From Ilyobacter_A sp963675185 (GTDB taxonomy: Bacteria; Fusobacteriota; Fusobacteriia; Fusobacteriales; Fusobacteriaceae), in contig CAXXOH010000003.1 in NCBI GenBank assembly GCA_963675185.2, forward strand, positions 1,116,001-1,180,000: a stretch of DNA of 64,000 nucleotides, in the 5' to 3' direction. The notes beneath the pieces were generated by a model. It made no database searches and was not told the origin of the DNA. It was given only the letters and a program-made list of their open reading frames with translations. The position numbers and the translations under genes were made by a program. Shown here one piece after another: positions 26,498 to 34,763 of the stretch. Positions within the stretch are counted from its first letter, which is position 1. Each line of letters starts with the position of its first letter.

Positions 26498-27670
26498 ATG
26501 GCTAAAAATGATATAATGCATACATATGGTAGATTTGAACCTGTGTTTAACAAGGGAAAAGGAATCTATCTTTATGATGAAAATGACAATGAGTACATTG
26601 ACTTTGTTTCCGGGATAGCAGTTAATACCTTGGGACACTGTCATCCTAAAATAGCGGAGACACTTAAGAATCAGGGGAAAACGCTTATACACCTTTCAAA
26701 CCTTTACTGGAACGATAAGCAGAACAATCTAGCTGAAAAACTTGTGTCTCTCGGAGAACACGACAGTGTGTTCTTCTGCAACAGCGGGACTGAGGCGAAC
26801 GAGGCTGCGTTGAAGCTAGCCAGAAAATATGGAAAAAGCATCTCTGCCAACAAAAATAAGATAATCTACATGAAAAATTCATTCCACGGGAGAACTATGG
26901 GTGCCCTTTCAGTAACCGGCCAGGGTAAATACCAGGAGCAGTTCAAACCCCTTATAGGCGCAGTTGTTGAGTGCGAATACAACAGCATAGAGGACTTCAA
27001 CTCCAAAATGGACGGCGAAGTGTGTGCTGTGATAATGGAGGTAATCCAAGGAGAAGGTGGATTAATACAGGTAGAAGAAGAATTTTTGAAAAATGTCAGA
27101 AAGCTCTGCGATGAAAAGGAAGCCCTTTTGATATTCGACGAAGTGCAATGTGGAGCAGGTAGGCTAGGGACATTCTTTGCATACCAAAAATTCGGTGTTG
27201 TACCAGATGTGGTGACTATGGCAAAAGGACTAGGAGGAGGCTTCCCTATAGGTGCTATGCTAAGCAGGGGAAAAGCGTCTAGAGTCCTTGTTCCGGGAGA
27301 TCACGGGACAACTTTCGGCGGAAATCCGCTTGCGTGTGCCGTGGCGCTCACGGTCATAGAAGAGGTAGTAGATGGGGGCATCTTAGCCGAAGTTGACAAG
27401 AAAAGTGAATACATTCGTTCTAAAATAGAGAAGTTGATGACAAAACATAAGAGTATAGAGAAGATAAACGGGATGGGTTTACTCCTCGGTGTAAAGCTAT
27501 CCGGCATTGAATCAAAAGATTTTGTAGCAAAGGCCTTTGAGAAAGGGTTTTTAGTGGTAGGAGCAGGCAACAATGTCGTTAGGGTAATCCCTCCTTTAAA
27601 TGTAACTTATGAGGAATTGGACAAGGGGATTGAGAAGATAGATGAAATTTTAGAGGAGCTTGAAAAGTAG
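26498..27670 (+). CDS. argD: Acetylornithine aminotransferase
   Basis: 390 aa class III PLP aminotransferase. FCNSGTEANEAALKLARKYG binds the PLP phosphate, LIFDEVQCGAGRLGTFFAY contains the Asp facing the pyridine N, and VVTMAKGLGGGFPIGAM holds the Schiff-base Lys. 12 bp after argB, with GCGGAGG as ribosome site. Confidence 0.96.
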   Translation: MAKNDIMHTYGRFEPVFNKGKGIYLYDENDNEYIDFVSGIAVNTLGHCHPKIAETLKNQGKTLIHLSNLYWNDKQNNLAEKLVSLGEHDSVFFCNSGTEANEAALKLARKYGKSISANKNKIIYMKNSFHGRTMGALSVTGQGKYQEQFKPLIGAVVECEYNSIEDFNSKMDGEVCAVIMEVIQGEGGLIQVEEEFLKNVRKLCDEKEALLIFDEVQCGAGRLGTFFAYQKFGVVPDVVTMAKGLGGGFPIGAMLSRGKASRVLVPGDHGTTFGGNPLACAVALTVIEEVVDGGILAEVDKKSEYIRSKIEKLMTKHKSIEKINGMGLLLGVKLSGIESKDFVAKAFEKGFLVVGAGNNVVRVIPPLNVTYEELDKGIEKIDEILEELEK

Positions 27671-27681
27671 AGGGGGGAAAT

Positions 27682-28665
27682 ATGAAGGAGAGAAGCTTTT
27701 TAAAATTAGCGGATTTTACATCTGAGGAGATATACTACCTAATAGAGCTTGCAAAAAAGCTGAAAGATGATAAAAAGAACCGTAAAGAGGAAAAAAAGCT
27801 GGTTGGGAAAAACATAGCCCTTATATTTGAAAAGGATTCTACAAGGACTAGGTGTGCCTTTGAAGTGGCTGCATACGACCAGGGGGCACATGTAACCTAT
27901 CTGGGACCAACCGGATCACAAATAGGGAAAAAAGAGTCTATAGCAGACACTGCAAGGGTTTTGGGTAGAATGTACGACGGTATAGAGTACAGGGGGTTTG
28001 AGCAAAAGATAGTAGAAGATCTGGCAAAATTCTCAGGGGTTCCTGTTTGGAACGGCCTTACAAATGAATTTCACCCAACGCAAGTATTGGCCGATCTACT
28101 TACAATACTTGAGCATAAGGGGCAGCTAAGAGGGATAAAAATAGCGTATTTAGGCGATGGAAGAAATAATATGGCCAACTCGCTTATGATAGGTTCTGCA
28201 AAAATGGGTATGGATTTCAGACTGGTGACTCCAAAATCGCTGTTCCCTAACGGAGAATTGGTGGAGGAAGCTCTTGAGGTAGCCAGGGATACTGGTGCTA
28301 AGATAACCCTTACTGAGTCAGTGGAAGAAGGAGTTCTAGACGTGGACGTGGTATACACAGATGTATGGCTATCCATGGGGGAACCTGAAGAGGTATGGGA
28401 GAAGAGGATAAAACTTTTAAAACCATATCAGGTTAATAAATCTTTGATGCACTACGCTAAGAAGGACGCCATATTCATGCACTGCCTGCCTGCTTTTCAC
28501 AATACGGAGACAAGTATAGGCACGGAGATATATGAAAAATTCGGCATAGATGCAATGGAGGTAACCGAAGACGTATTTGAAAGCCCTCAATCTGTAGTAT
28601 TTGACGAATCTGAAAATAGAATGCATACAATAAAAGCTGTAATGGTAGCAACTTTAGGAGAATAG
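27682..28665 (+). CDS. argF: Ornithine carbamoyltransferase
   Basis: 327 aa. The carbamoyl-phosphate site STRTRCAFEVA lies near residue 57; HPTQVLADLLT and FMHCLPAFH are the ornithine-site motifs. It makes citrulline from ornithine and CarAB product. Biosynthetic rather than catabolic use is inferred from the cluster, because no arcA or arcC is present. Last intact gene of the arginine operon. Confidence 0.96.
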   Translation: MKERSFLKLADFTSEEIYYLIELAKKLKDDKKNRKEEKKLVGKNIALIFEKDSTRTRCAFEVAAYDQGAHVTYLGPTGSQIGKKESIADTARVLGRMYDGIEYRGFEQKIVEDLAKFSGVPVWNGLTNEFHPTQVLADLLTILEHKGQLRGIKIAYLGDGRNNMANSLMIGSAKMGMDFRLVTPKSLFPNGELVEEALEVARDTGAKITLTESVEEGVLDVDVVYTDVWLSMGEPEEVWEKRIKLLKPYQVNKSLMHYAKKDAIFMHCLPAFHNTETSIGTEIYEKFGIDAMEVTEDVFESPQSVVFDESENRMHTIKAVMVATLGE

Positions 28666-28686
28666 GGAGACAACTCTGTAAAGTAG

Positions 28687-28855
28687 AACAAGGGATTGAA
28701 GATGGTGGAGCATGAAATCACCCAGGAAGAGTATGCCATGGCATTTAGAAAAGATGACGTTGGATCCTTTGGAAAAGGTGAACAAAGCTCTGGATGAGAT
28801 AGTGGAGAGCCCTAAATATCAGGAGCTTGTAGAAAAATATATAATCGAGAAATAA
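28687..28855 (+). pseudogene. Remnant of a second amino-acid binding protein, C-terminal end
   Basis: Reading across one frameshift near 28760 gives KGLKMVEHEITQEEYAMAF then RKDD and, in the other frame, LDPLEKVNKALDEIVES and PKYQELVEKYIIEK before a TAA. This lines up with the C-terminal 50 residues of the intact binding protein at 15514-16242 (GIKVVDGEAEQEEYAIAVRKDD...). No ribosome site or N-terminal part is present. It is best explained as the tail of a lost, duplicated transporter gene. Confidence 0.8.
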
Positions 28856-28878
28856 AAAAGCCTTTAGCGGGCTTTTTT
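28855..28878 (+). terminator. Terminator of the arginine operon
   Basis: A-rich arm ending GCC (28860-28862), loop TTTAGCG, then GGC (28870-28872) and T6. It lies directly after the stop of the binding-protein remnant, so it probably belonged to that gene. Confidence 0.75.
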
Positions 28879-29157
28879 GTTTTTTAAAGCCAAAAAATAT
28901 GATATACTATCAGTGTATTTTATTTGTTAATTTGGGAAAAATTTGTGTAATACCAACATAAACTTTAAAATTAGTACACTTAGAAAGGCAGCGCATTATA
29001 TATTTTATTTAGAAGTAACGCTTATTAACTTGGAATAAAAAGACCGGATAAAAATAAGTCTGTAAACAGAATTTTAAGTGAGTTGTGAAACTCTGTGATA
29101 AAAAAGTAAATAAATTCAGTAATTTAATTTGATGTATATTGTAAAAAGGAGTAAAAG
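28879..29157. other. Spacer before truA with a repeat fragment
   Basis: AT-rich, no gene. 29085-29127 resembles the right end of the dispersed intergenic repeats (GTGAAACTCTGTG followed by an AAATAAATTCAGTAA-like tail). The ribosome site AAAAGGAG lies at about 29144-29151 before truA. Confidence 0.5.
29085..29127 (+). repeat. Fragment of the dispersed intergenic repeat (right end)
   Basis: Matches the last 45 bp or so of the complete copy at 34033-34337: GAAACTCTGTG, then AAATAAATT(T/C)AGTAA. Same orientation as the other copies. Confidence 0.6.
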
Positions 29158-29886
29158 ATGAGAAACATAAAGCTGGTCTACCAGTATGACGGCAGCAATT
29201 TTTTTGGTTTTCAGAGACAGCCCAACCAAAGAACGATACAGGGTGAACTAGAAAGAGCGCTTGAGCTGATACTGAAAGAGAAGCCAAATCTTATATCATC
29301 CGGGAGAACGGACAGGGGTGTACACGCCATGATGCAGGTGTCGAACTTTTTCACTAGCAGCAGTATACCAGTGGAAAGACTGGAAAGGGCACTAGGGAAC
29401 GCGGTTGTAGAAGATATAGCACTGCTGAGCTTAGAAGAGGTCTCGCGAGATTTTCATTCTAGGTTCTCTGCAAAAGAGAGGGCTTATATATACTCCCTGA
29501 GCCATAATAAGAACATATTCGAAAGAATGTTTGTTACCTGGGTGGAGGAAGAGCTTAATGTAGAAAGATTGCAGTCCATACTAGATCCGCTTGTTGGGGT
29601 ACATAATTTCGATAGTTTCAGGCAGTCGAATTGTTCCGCTGACAACCCGGTGAGGGAGATAAAGGAGATAAGGGTATATAAAGATGGGCAGAAGGTCCAG
29701 GTATATATAAAAGGAAACGCATTTTTAAAGTCTATGATAAGGATAATAATGGGCTCAGCTCTGGCTGTTTATTTTGGGAGACAGCCGGAAAATTACATCT
29801 TGGAAAAACTTCAAAATCCTGAAAAAGAGCGCAGAAAAATAGTAGCGCCTCCAAACGGACTTTACCTTTGCGATATAGAATATTAG
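29158..29886 (+). CDS. truA: tRNA pseudouridine(38-40) synthase TruA
   Basis: 242 aa. The catalytic Asp52 lies in SSGRTDRGVHAMMQV; the N-terminal YDGSNFFGFQRQPNQRTIQGELE and the C-terminal FLKSMIRIIMGSAL are diagnostic. It modifies U38-U40 of the anticodon arm. The next gene starts 18 bp downstream, so they are probably co-transcribed. Confidence 0.96.
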   Translation: MRNIKLVYQYDGSNFFGFQRQPNQRTIQGELERALELILKEKPNLISSGRTDRGVHAMMQVSNFFTSSSIPVERLERALGNAVVEDIALLSLEEVSRDFHSRFSAKERAYIYSLSHNKNIFERMFVTWVEEELNVERLQSILDPLVGVHNFDSFRQSNCSADNPVREIKEIRVYKDGQKVQVYIKGNAFLKSMIRIIMGSALAVYFGRQPENYILEKLQNPEKERRKIVAPPNGLYLCDIEY

Positions 29887-29904
29887 TGAAGAGAGGTCAA
29901 TTTA

Positions 29905-30357
29905 ATGGAGTTTTCACAGCTTGATATAGATAACAGAGATGAAGTAGAACAGGTCATAAAACTAGAGGAAGAGTCCTTTGGAAAAGACGGCGGGGTGGAC
30001 GAATGGCTGTTGAAGCCCCTGGCAAAATACGGAAAGGTCTTTGTAGTGAAGGACGGGAACCGTGTAAGATGTGTAGCGGAATTCATGCAAAAATTCGGTG
30101 AAAAGGAAGTCTATCTTTACGGTATCTCCACAGAAAAGAGCAGCAGAGGTCAGGGGATAGCTGAGTACCTGCTACAAAAGAGCATAGAATATTTTTCTGG
30201 ACGTGGAATGATTTCGGTACACCTCACAGTTTCCGGAGAAAACGAGGCGGCGGTGAGTCTCTATGAAAAATTGGGATTTGAAAAAAAGAAAATCTTAAAA
30301 AACGAGTATGGTATCGGTGTGGACAGACTGTACATGCTGAAAAAAATAGATTTATAA
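29905..30357 (+). CDS. GNAT family N-acetyltransferase
   Basis: 150 aa, one GNAT domain. The acetyl-CoA loop is SSRGQGIAEYLL (Q/R-x-x-G-x-A type, about residues 81-92) and the C-terminal ENEAAVSLYEKLGFEKKKI is typical. The substrate is unknown; the length resembles RimI-like or small-molecule acetyltransferases. Ribosome site GAGAGG. Confidence 0.85.
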   Translation: MEFSQLDIDNRDEVEQVIKLEEESFGKDGGVDEWLLKPLAKYGKVFVVKDGNRVRCVAEFMQKFGEKEVYLYGISTEKSSRGQGIAEYLLQKSIEYFSGRGMISVHLTVSGENEAAVSLYEKLGFEKKKILKNEYGIGVDRLYMLKKIDL

Positions 30358-30376
30358 AAAGAGGGAAGGTGGCAAA

Positions 30377-31507
30377 ATGTCTATAGAGAAAGAGATAAAA
30401 ACGGAGCTTGAAAAGAGTCCTATATTGGCTAATATCTTGAACTCACTTCCCTCTATGATAATACTATTTGATAAGAGTGGGAAAGAGATTTTTCTAAATA
30501 ACGCATTCAAGAGATTTTTCGAGGAAGCGGAACAGTTTGAAAACATAAATGAGGAGACGCACAAGATAGAGCTGAGCAAGGATATCGGCTATGTAAAGGA
30601 GCTTGTCCTAGACAGCGGCGGCAGAAAGTTCCCTGTTAACGGGTGCATAGTAAAGGCTATAAGCGATAAGGTCATAAGGAGGAACAGGGAAGGAGTACTA
30701 AACGTAATAGTAGACGGTGAAAACAGAGAACTGAATGTACTCATGAACATCCTGCCCTTTGATTTTGAAAACGAAGAGTACGTAATAGTAACCATAAGAA
30801 ACATAGAGAAGCTGAAAAACTATGAAAAACAGCGTATGGAGTATATGGAAAAGCTGTCTTCTATAGGGGCCATGGCATCGACTATAGTACACGACCTTAG
30901 AAACCCCCTTACAGGAATAATGGGCTATCTGGCATTATTGAAAAGAAGAGACAGCGATATAAAAAATGAGAGTTTTTTCGAAGGGATCGAGAGAAGTATC
31001 AACAAGATGAACTATATGCTAGAGGACATTTTGAGTCTTGCATCAGGTGACCTTGAGATAAACTTGAATTTGGAAGAGGTCAACCTTAAAAGTTTCTTGG
31101 AGAACTTTCTAAACGAGTACAAGTATAGGCATAAAATCATAGTAGACGTGGAAGATGATGTGCATATAAGGGCGGATAAGTTTAGGCTGTACAATATATT
31201 TTGGAACCTGATAAAAAACGCCGACGAAGCGACAATAAACCAAGACGAGAAAATAAAAGTGTATGCTGCAAAAGACGAAGAGAAGATATCCGTGTTTGTA
31301 GAGGACCACGGCAGGGGGATACCAGAAGATTTTAAGAAGGATATATTCTCTATAGGGAAAACGCAGGGCAAGCAGAATGGAAGGGGCTTTGGGCTTGTGA
31401 GTGTGAAAAGGATAGTCGAGGCGCACGGCGGGAATATAAGCTTTGAGAGCAACGAAGGCGTGGGTACAACTTTTAAGATAGAATTTTTGAAAGATAAAAA
31501 AGGATAA
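30377..31507 (+). CDS. Orphan PAS-domain sensor histidine kinase
   Basis: 376 aa, no membrane segment, so a cytoplasmic sensor. A PAS-like domain at about residues 15-145 (SLPSMIILFDKSGKEIFLNNAF) is followed by a HisKA dimerisation domain with His172 in ASTIVHDLRNPLTGIMG and an HATPase_c domain with N box WNLIKNADEA, G1 EDHGRGIPED and G2 GRGFGLVSVKRIV. The layout resembles NtrB/AtoS-type kinases. No response regulator gene is in the window, so its partner is unknown. Confidence 0.92.
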   Translation: MSIEKEIKTELEKSPILANILNSLPSMIILFDKSGKEIFLNNAFKRFFEEAEQFENINEETHKIELSKDIGYVKELVLDSGGRKFPVNGCIVKAISDKVIRRNREGVLNVIVDGENRELNVLMNILPFDFENEEYVIVTIRNIEKLKNYEKQRMEYMEKLSSIGAMASTIVHDLRNPLTGIMGYLALLKRRDSDIKNESFFEGIERSINKMNYMLEDILSLASGDLEINLNLEEVNLKSFLENFLNEYKYRHKIIVDVEDDVHIRADKFRLYNIFWNLIKNADEATINQDEKIKVYAAKDEEKISVFVEDHGRGIPEDFKKDIFSIGKTQGKQNGRGFGLVSVKRIVEAHGGNISFESNEGVGTTFKIEFLKDKKG

Positions 31508-31559
31508 GCCGGGAAAAACTTGTATATAGACTTTTGACAAATAAATACAAAACATGCGA

Positions 31560-31588
31560 TTGACAAAAGCTTAAAATTGTACTATCAT
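31560..31588 (+). promoter_or_regulatory. Promoter of the oxygen-defence genes, with possible PerR/Fur operator
   Basis: TTGACA at 31560-31565, a 17-bp spacer and TATCAT at 31583-31588. Directly downstream, AACTGTAATAGTT (31591-31603) is an imperfect dyad, and ACTAT at 31581-31585 mirrors ATAGT at 31598-31602. This is a plausible autoregulatory operator for the Fur-family gene that follows; it was not compared with a matrix. Confidence 0.55.
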
Positions 31589-31642
31589 AAAACTGTAATA
31601 GTTACAAACTTGCAAAAAAAACAGAAAATGGGGGGGTGTTGG

Positions 31643-32068
31643 ATGAAATTTAATATAGAAGATGTAGGAGAATATTTGAAAAGTCATGAAATAAAGCCAT
31701 CCTACCAAAGGATGAAGATTTTTGAATATCTTATAGTAAACAGAAACCACCCCACTGTAGACACCATATATCAAGCGTTGGTTAAAGAAATACCCACCCT
31801 TTCTAAAACAACGGTTTATAACACCCTGAACCTTTTTGTGGAGAAAAAAATAGCCACGGTGATAGTGATAGAGGAAAATGAAACAAGGTATGATGCGGAT
31901 ATCAACATACACGGTCATTTTAAATGTCAGCAGTGCGGAGAAGTTTATGATATAGAAATAGACATGGACAAGATAGATATTAGTATTTTAGATAAGTTTC
32001 AGATAAATGAGCACCACCTATACTTTAAGGGTATTTGCGAAAAATGCCTAAAAAACTTTAAAAAGTAG
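31643..32068 (+). CDS. Fur family transcriptional regulator, probably PerR
   Basis: 141 aa from the ATG at 31643 (ribosome site GGGGGGTG); an ORF from 31577 would include the promoter. A winged-helix domain (KPSYQRMKIFEYLIVNRNHPTVDTIYQAL) is followed by a dimerisation domain with the structural zinc cysteines CQQC and CEKC and with DADINIHGHF metal ligands. The genes behind it are all peroxide/superoxide defence, so a peroxide sensor (PerR) is more likely than an iron regulator. Confidence 0.85.
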   Translation: MKFNIEDVGEYLKSHEIKPSYQRMKIFEYLIVNRNHPTVDTIYQALVKEIPTLSKTTVYNTLNLFVEKKIATVIVIEENETRYDADINIHGHFKCQQCGEVYDIEIDMDKIDISILDKFQINEHHLYFKGICEKCLKNFKK

Positions 32069-32088
32069 CATGCTAAGGGGGGATATGA

Positions 32089-32445
32089 GTGAACAAAATA
32101 CTGAAAAAAGATGACACTTTGTTGGAAGTAATAATAGGCACCGGCGATGCACAGGGCTATGAGTTGATGGAAGAAAAAACGGCAGACTCCACAGTTGAAA
32201 AGCACGTACCTTTCATAGAAGAGATAGAAGGAGGGTACAGGGTGAAAGTGGGGGAGACTACCGAACATCCGATGCTCGAAAGTCATTACATACAGTTTAT
32301 AGAGATTGTGGCTGGGGACAGGGTGTACAAAAAATACCTTAAGCCAGGAGACAAGCCCCAGGCGGAATTTTTAATGGAGAAAGCAGACAAAGTATATGCA
32401 AGGGAGCACTGCAATATACATGGCTTATGGAAAGGCGAAAAATAA
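32089..32445 (+). CDS. Superoxide reductase (neelaredoxin-type, class II)
   Basis: 118 aa from a GTG start preceded by AAGGGGGGA. It reduces superoxide to peroxide without making O2. The Fe(His)4Cys site is visible as EKHVPF, EHPMLESHYIQF and CNIHG. The N-terminal four-cysteine desulforedoxin domain of class I enzymes is absent. Electrons would come from the rubredoxins encoded downstream. Confidence 0.94.
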   Translation: MNKILKKDDTLLEVIIGTGDAQGYELMEEKTADSTVEKHVPFIEEIEGGYRVKVGETTEHPMLESHYIQFIEIVAGDRVYKKYLKPGDKPQAEFLMEKADKVYAREHCNIHGLWKGEK

Positions 32446-32463
32446 AAAATGGGGGGTACATTT

Positions 32464-32973
32464 ATGAAAGAAAGAGTAGCTGAGGCACTAACGAGGCAAG
32501 TGAACAAAGAGTTTTATTCTGCTTATCTATACCTTGGGATGTCGGCGTATTTTCAGGAAAAAAATCTTTCCGGATTTGCCAACTTTATGAGAGTTCAAGC
32601 TCAAGAAGAGATGACCCACGCAATGAAAATATTCGATTTTTTGATTGAGAGGGGAGAAAAGCCATACCTTGATAAGATCGACGGAATAAAAGCTGATTGG
32701 AAAGACGTTGTTGAAATATTTGATGCCAGTTTAAAGCACGAGCGTATGATAACAGACAGCATAAACAATATCTTAGAAATTGCCTTTGATGAGAAGGATT
32801 ATGCAACTGCGAACATGCTTCAATGGTTCGTATCGGAGCAGGTAGAGGAAGAATCCAACGTGGAAAACATCTTAGAGCAGCTCAAGATGATAGAGGGCAA
32901 GGGTCCTGGACTTTTTATGCTTGACAGAGAGCTTCAGAGCAGAGTTTTTGTAGACGCAACTAAAAACGCTTAA
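32464..32973 (+). CDS. ftnA: Ferritin
   Basis: 169 aa non-heme ferritin. The ATG at 32464 follows GGGGGG; an in-frame ATG at 32449 overlaps that ribosome site. The di-iron ligands lie in NKEFYSAYLYLGMSAYF, QAQEEMTHAMKIFDFL and the FVSEQVEEESNVENIL helix. It stores iron and lowers Fenton chemistry, fitting the neighbouring peroxide-handling genes. Confidence 0.94.
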   Translation: MKERVAEALTRQVNKEFYSAYLYLGMSAYFQEKNLSGFANFMRVQAQEEMTHAMKIFDFLIERGEKPYLDKIDGIKADWKDVVEIFDASLKHERMITDSINNILEIAFDEKDYATANMLQWFVSEQVEEESNVENILEQLKMIEGKGPGLFMLDRELQSRVFVDATKNA

Positions 32974-32997
32974 AAAAAACTTATAGGGGGGAAGATA

Positions 32998-33573
32998 ATG
33001 TCAGTTAGAGGGAGCAAAACAGAAAAAAATCTTTTGAAATCTTTTGCAGGGGAATCGCAGGCAAGGATGAGGTATACTTTATTCGCGGAGAAGGCAGTAG
33101 AAGAAGGGTATGAACAGATTGCGGCACTTTTCTTGGAGACTGCTGAAAATGAGAAGTACCATGCGCAAAGATTTTTTTCTTTTTTAGATAGAGGAGAGGG
33201 AATCGAGATACAGGCAGCTTATCCTGCAGGGTATGTTGGGACAACGCTTGAAAACCTGAAGATGGCAGCTGAAGGAGAAAATGAAGAGCATACGATGCTT
33301 TACCCTGAATTTGCAGCGATTGCACAAGAGGAGGGCTTTCCGAAAGTTGCAGCAGTCTATAGGATGATAGCAAAAGTAGAGGTTGAGCACGAAGCTAGAT
33401 ATAGAAAGCTGATAGAGAACATCGAAAAGGATGAGGTATTTAAAAAGGCCGAAAAATCAAGATGGAAATGCAGAGCCTGTGGATACGTACATGAAGGCGA
33501 GAAAGCTTTGGATACTTGTCCAGTTTGCTTGAACCCTTTGGCCTTTTTTGAAATAAAGGAAACAAACTACTAA
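32998..33573 (+). CDS. rbr: Rubrerythrin
   Basis: 191 aa. An N-terminal four-helix di-iron domain (GESQARMRYTLFAEKA, ENEKYHAQRFFSFL, EVEHEARYRKL) is followed by a rubredoxin-like domain (WKCRACGYVHEG, TCPVCLNPLAFF, about residues 155-190). It reduces hydrogen peroxide to water with electrons from rubredoxin. It would remove the peroxide made by the superoxide reductase two genes upstream. Confidence 0.96.
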   Translation: MSVRGSKTEKNLLKSFAGESQARMRYTLFAEKAVEEGYEQIAALFLETAENEKYHAQRFFSFLDRGEGIEIQAAYPAGYVGTTLENLKMAAEGENEEHTMLYPEFAAIAQEEGFPKVAAVYRMIAKVEVEHEARYRKLIENIEKDEVFKKAEKSRWKCRACGYVHEGEKALDTCPVCLNPLAFFEIKETNY

Positions 33574-33594
33574 AATAAATGGGAGGAGCAAAAA

Positions 33595-33774
33595 ATGAAA
33601 AGTTATATCTGTCTGGTGTGCAAGTATGTATATGATCCAAAAATAGGGGACAAGGAAGCAGGGATTAAACCAGGAACTGCTTTCGAAGATCTACCTGAAG
33701 ATTGGGAGTGTCCGCTTTGTGGAGCTGACAAGGATCAATTTGAAACAATAGAAGAATACGAAACTCATATGTAA
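33595..33774 (+). CDS. Rubredoxin (first copy)
   Basis: 59 aa. MKSYICLVCKYVYDPKIGD and CPLCGADKDQFE give the C-x2-C...C-x2-C iron site. The ribosome site GGGAGGAG precedes the ATG. It carries a short acidic tail (TIEEYETHM) not found in the second copy. Likely electron donor to rubrerythrin or superoxide reductase. Confidence 0.95.
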   Translation: MKSYICLVCKYVYDPKIGDKEAGIKPGTAFEDLPEDWECPLCGADKDQFETIEEYETHM

Positions 33775-33812
33775 TTCTTAAACCCATATAAAAATAATTA
33801 AGGAGGAATGAG

Positions 33813-33971
33813 ATGAAAAAGTACGTTTGCGTAGTATGTGGATATGTATATGACCCAGAAGTAGGGGATGCTGACGGAGGAATAGATGCAGGAACTGCAT
33901 TTGAAGCTCTACCAGAAGATTGGGTATGCCCACTTTGCGGAGTAGGAAAAGACCAATTTGAAGAAGCTTAA
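33813..33971 (+). CDS. Rubredoxin (second copy)
   Basis: 52 aa, the canonical rubredoxin size. YVCVVCGYVYDPEVGDADG and CPLCGVGKDQFE provide the four cysteines. The ribosome site AAGGAGGA is strong and codon use is more biased than in the first copy, suggesting it is the more highly expressed. Last gene before a terminator. Confidence 0.96.
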   Translation: MKKYVCVVCGYVYDPEVGDADGGIDAGTAFEALPEDWVCPLCGVGKDQFEEA

Positions 33972-33973
33972 TT

Positions 33974-33997
33974 AAAAGCCCTGCTTAGGGCTTTTTT
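33974..33997 (+). terminator. Terminator of the oxygen-defence operon
   Basis: Stem AAAAGCCC / GGGCTTTT around TGCTTA, followed by a T run. Confidence 0.88.
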
Positions 33998-34032
33998 AGT
34001 TTTTTGAGTTGGTAATTTTCATATAAAATATT

Positions 34033-34337
34033 GAATTTATCTAAAGTCATAGAAATGAAAAATATCTGTTTTAGTCACGAATTGCACGAATGGACACTAA
34101 TAAAAGATATTTAGGTCACAGAGTGACACAGAGGAGAATAAAGAGTTTCGCAGAGAAAAAATAAACAAAGAGATGTAAGTAAAGCATAGCCTAGAGATTT
34201 TAATCGATTCGTGTGATCCGTGAAAATTCGTGACAAAAAATTATTTTTAAAAGGTTTTCTCTGTGCGATTTATGTTTTAAATCTCTTTGAAACTCTGTGT
34301 CTAAAGAAGGTTTTCAAATAAATTTAGTAACTTATAC
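34033..34337 (+). repeat. Dispersed intergenic repeat, copy 1 (complete)
   Basis: About 300 bp with four blocks. A: GTCACGAATT and CACGAAT (34074-34091). B: GACACAGAG (34125-34133) and CAGAG (34151-34155). A': ATTCGTG (34207-34213) and AATTCGTGAC (34225-34234). B': CTCTG (34259-34263) and CTCTGTGTC (34293-34301). A pairs with A' and B with B', so the two helices interleave. Related copies are at 35743-35990 and 48793-49110. Confidence 0.85.
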
Positions 34338-34424
34338 AGTATAAAGTGATTTTAAAATATTTGAAAATTTCAAAATGAATTTAAGAGAATATTAAAAAAA
34401 GCATAAATTTCAGTAAAAAAAGTA

Positions 34425-34453
34425 TTGACAAAAAATAAAATATAGGGTAAAAT
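34425..34453 (+). promoter_or_regulatory. Promoter of the initiator tRNA pair
   Basis: TTGACA at 34425-34430, a 17-bp spacer and TAAAAT at 34448-34453, 57 bp before the tRNA. Confidence 0.8.
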
Positions 34454-34509
34454 ATATTTCGTGTCAAATGGCAGGGGATGCTTGAAGATACAGATTCAAA
34501 ATTATATAT

Positions 34510-34586
<77 letters not shown>

Positions 34587-34589
34587 AAT

Positions 34590-34666
34590 GCCTAGATAGC
34601 TCAGTTGGCTAGAGCACACGGTTCATACCCGTGCGGTCGATGGTTCGAATCCATTTCTAGGCACCA
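34590..34666 (+). tRNA. tRNA with CAT anticodon (elongator Met or lysidine Ile2)
   Basis: Acceptor GCCTAGA/TCTAGGC, anticodon loop TTCATAC reading CAT, discriminator A and encoded CCA. It lacks the initiator features. Whether it is elongator Met or AUA-reading Ile2 (which needs TilS) cannot be settled by eye; elongator Met is slightly favoured. Confidence 0.93.
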
Positions 34667-34729
34667 TTTTAACCTAATATGCCATGTAGTACTTATGCCC
34701 CCCTTTAAGGCTATATGTTTTATATAGAG

Positions 34730-34763
34730 AACCTAGATCTTTGGATCTGGGTTTTGTTTTTTT
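34730..34763 (+). terminator. Terminator after the Met tRNAs
   Basis: Stem AACCTAGATC (34730-34739) / GATCTGGGTT (34744-34753), with one T-G pair, followed by T-rich sequence. Confidence 0.85.

Noticed and set aside
34033..34337. CRISPR array
   Set aside because: Repeated CACAGAG and CACGAAT motifs are not evenly spaced with unique spacers, and no cas genes are present anywhere in the window.
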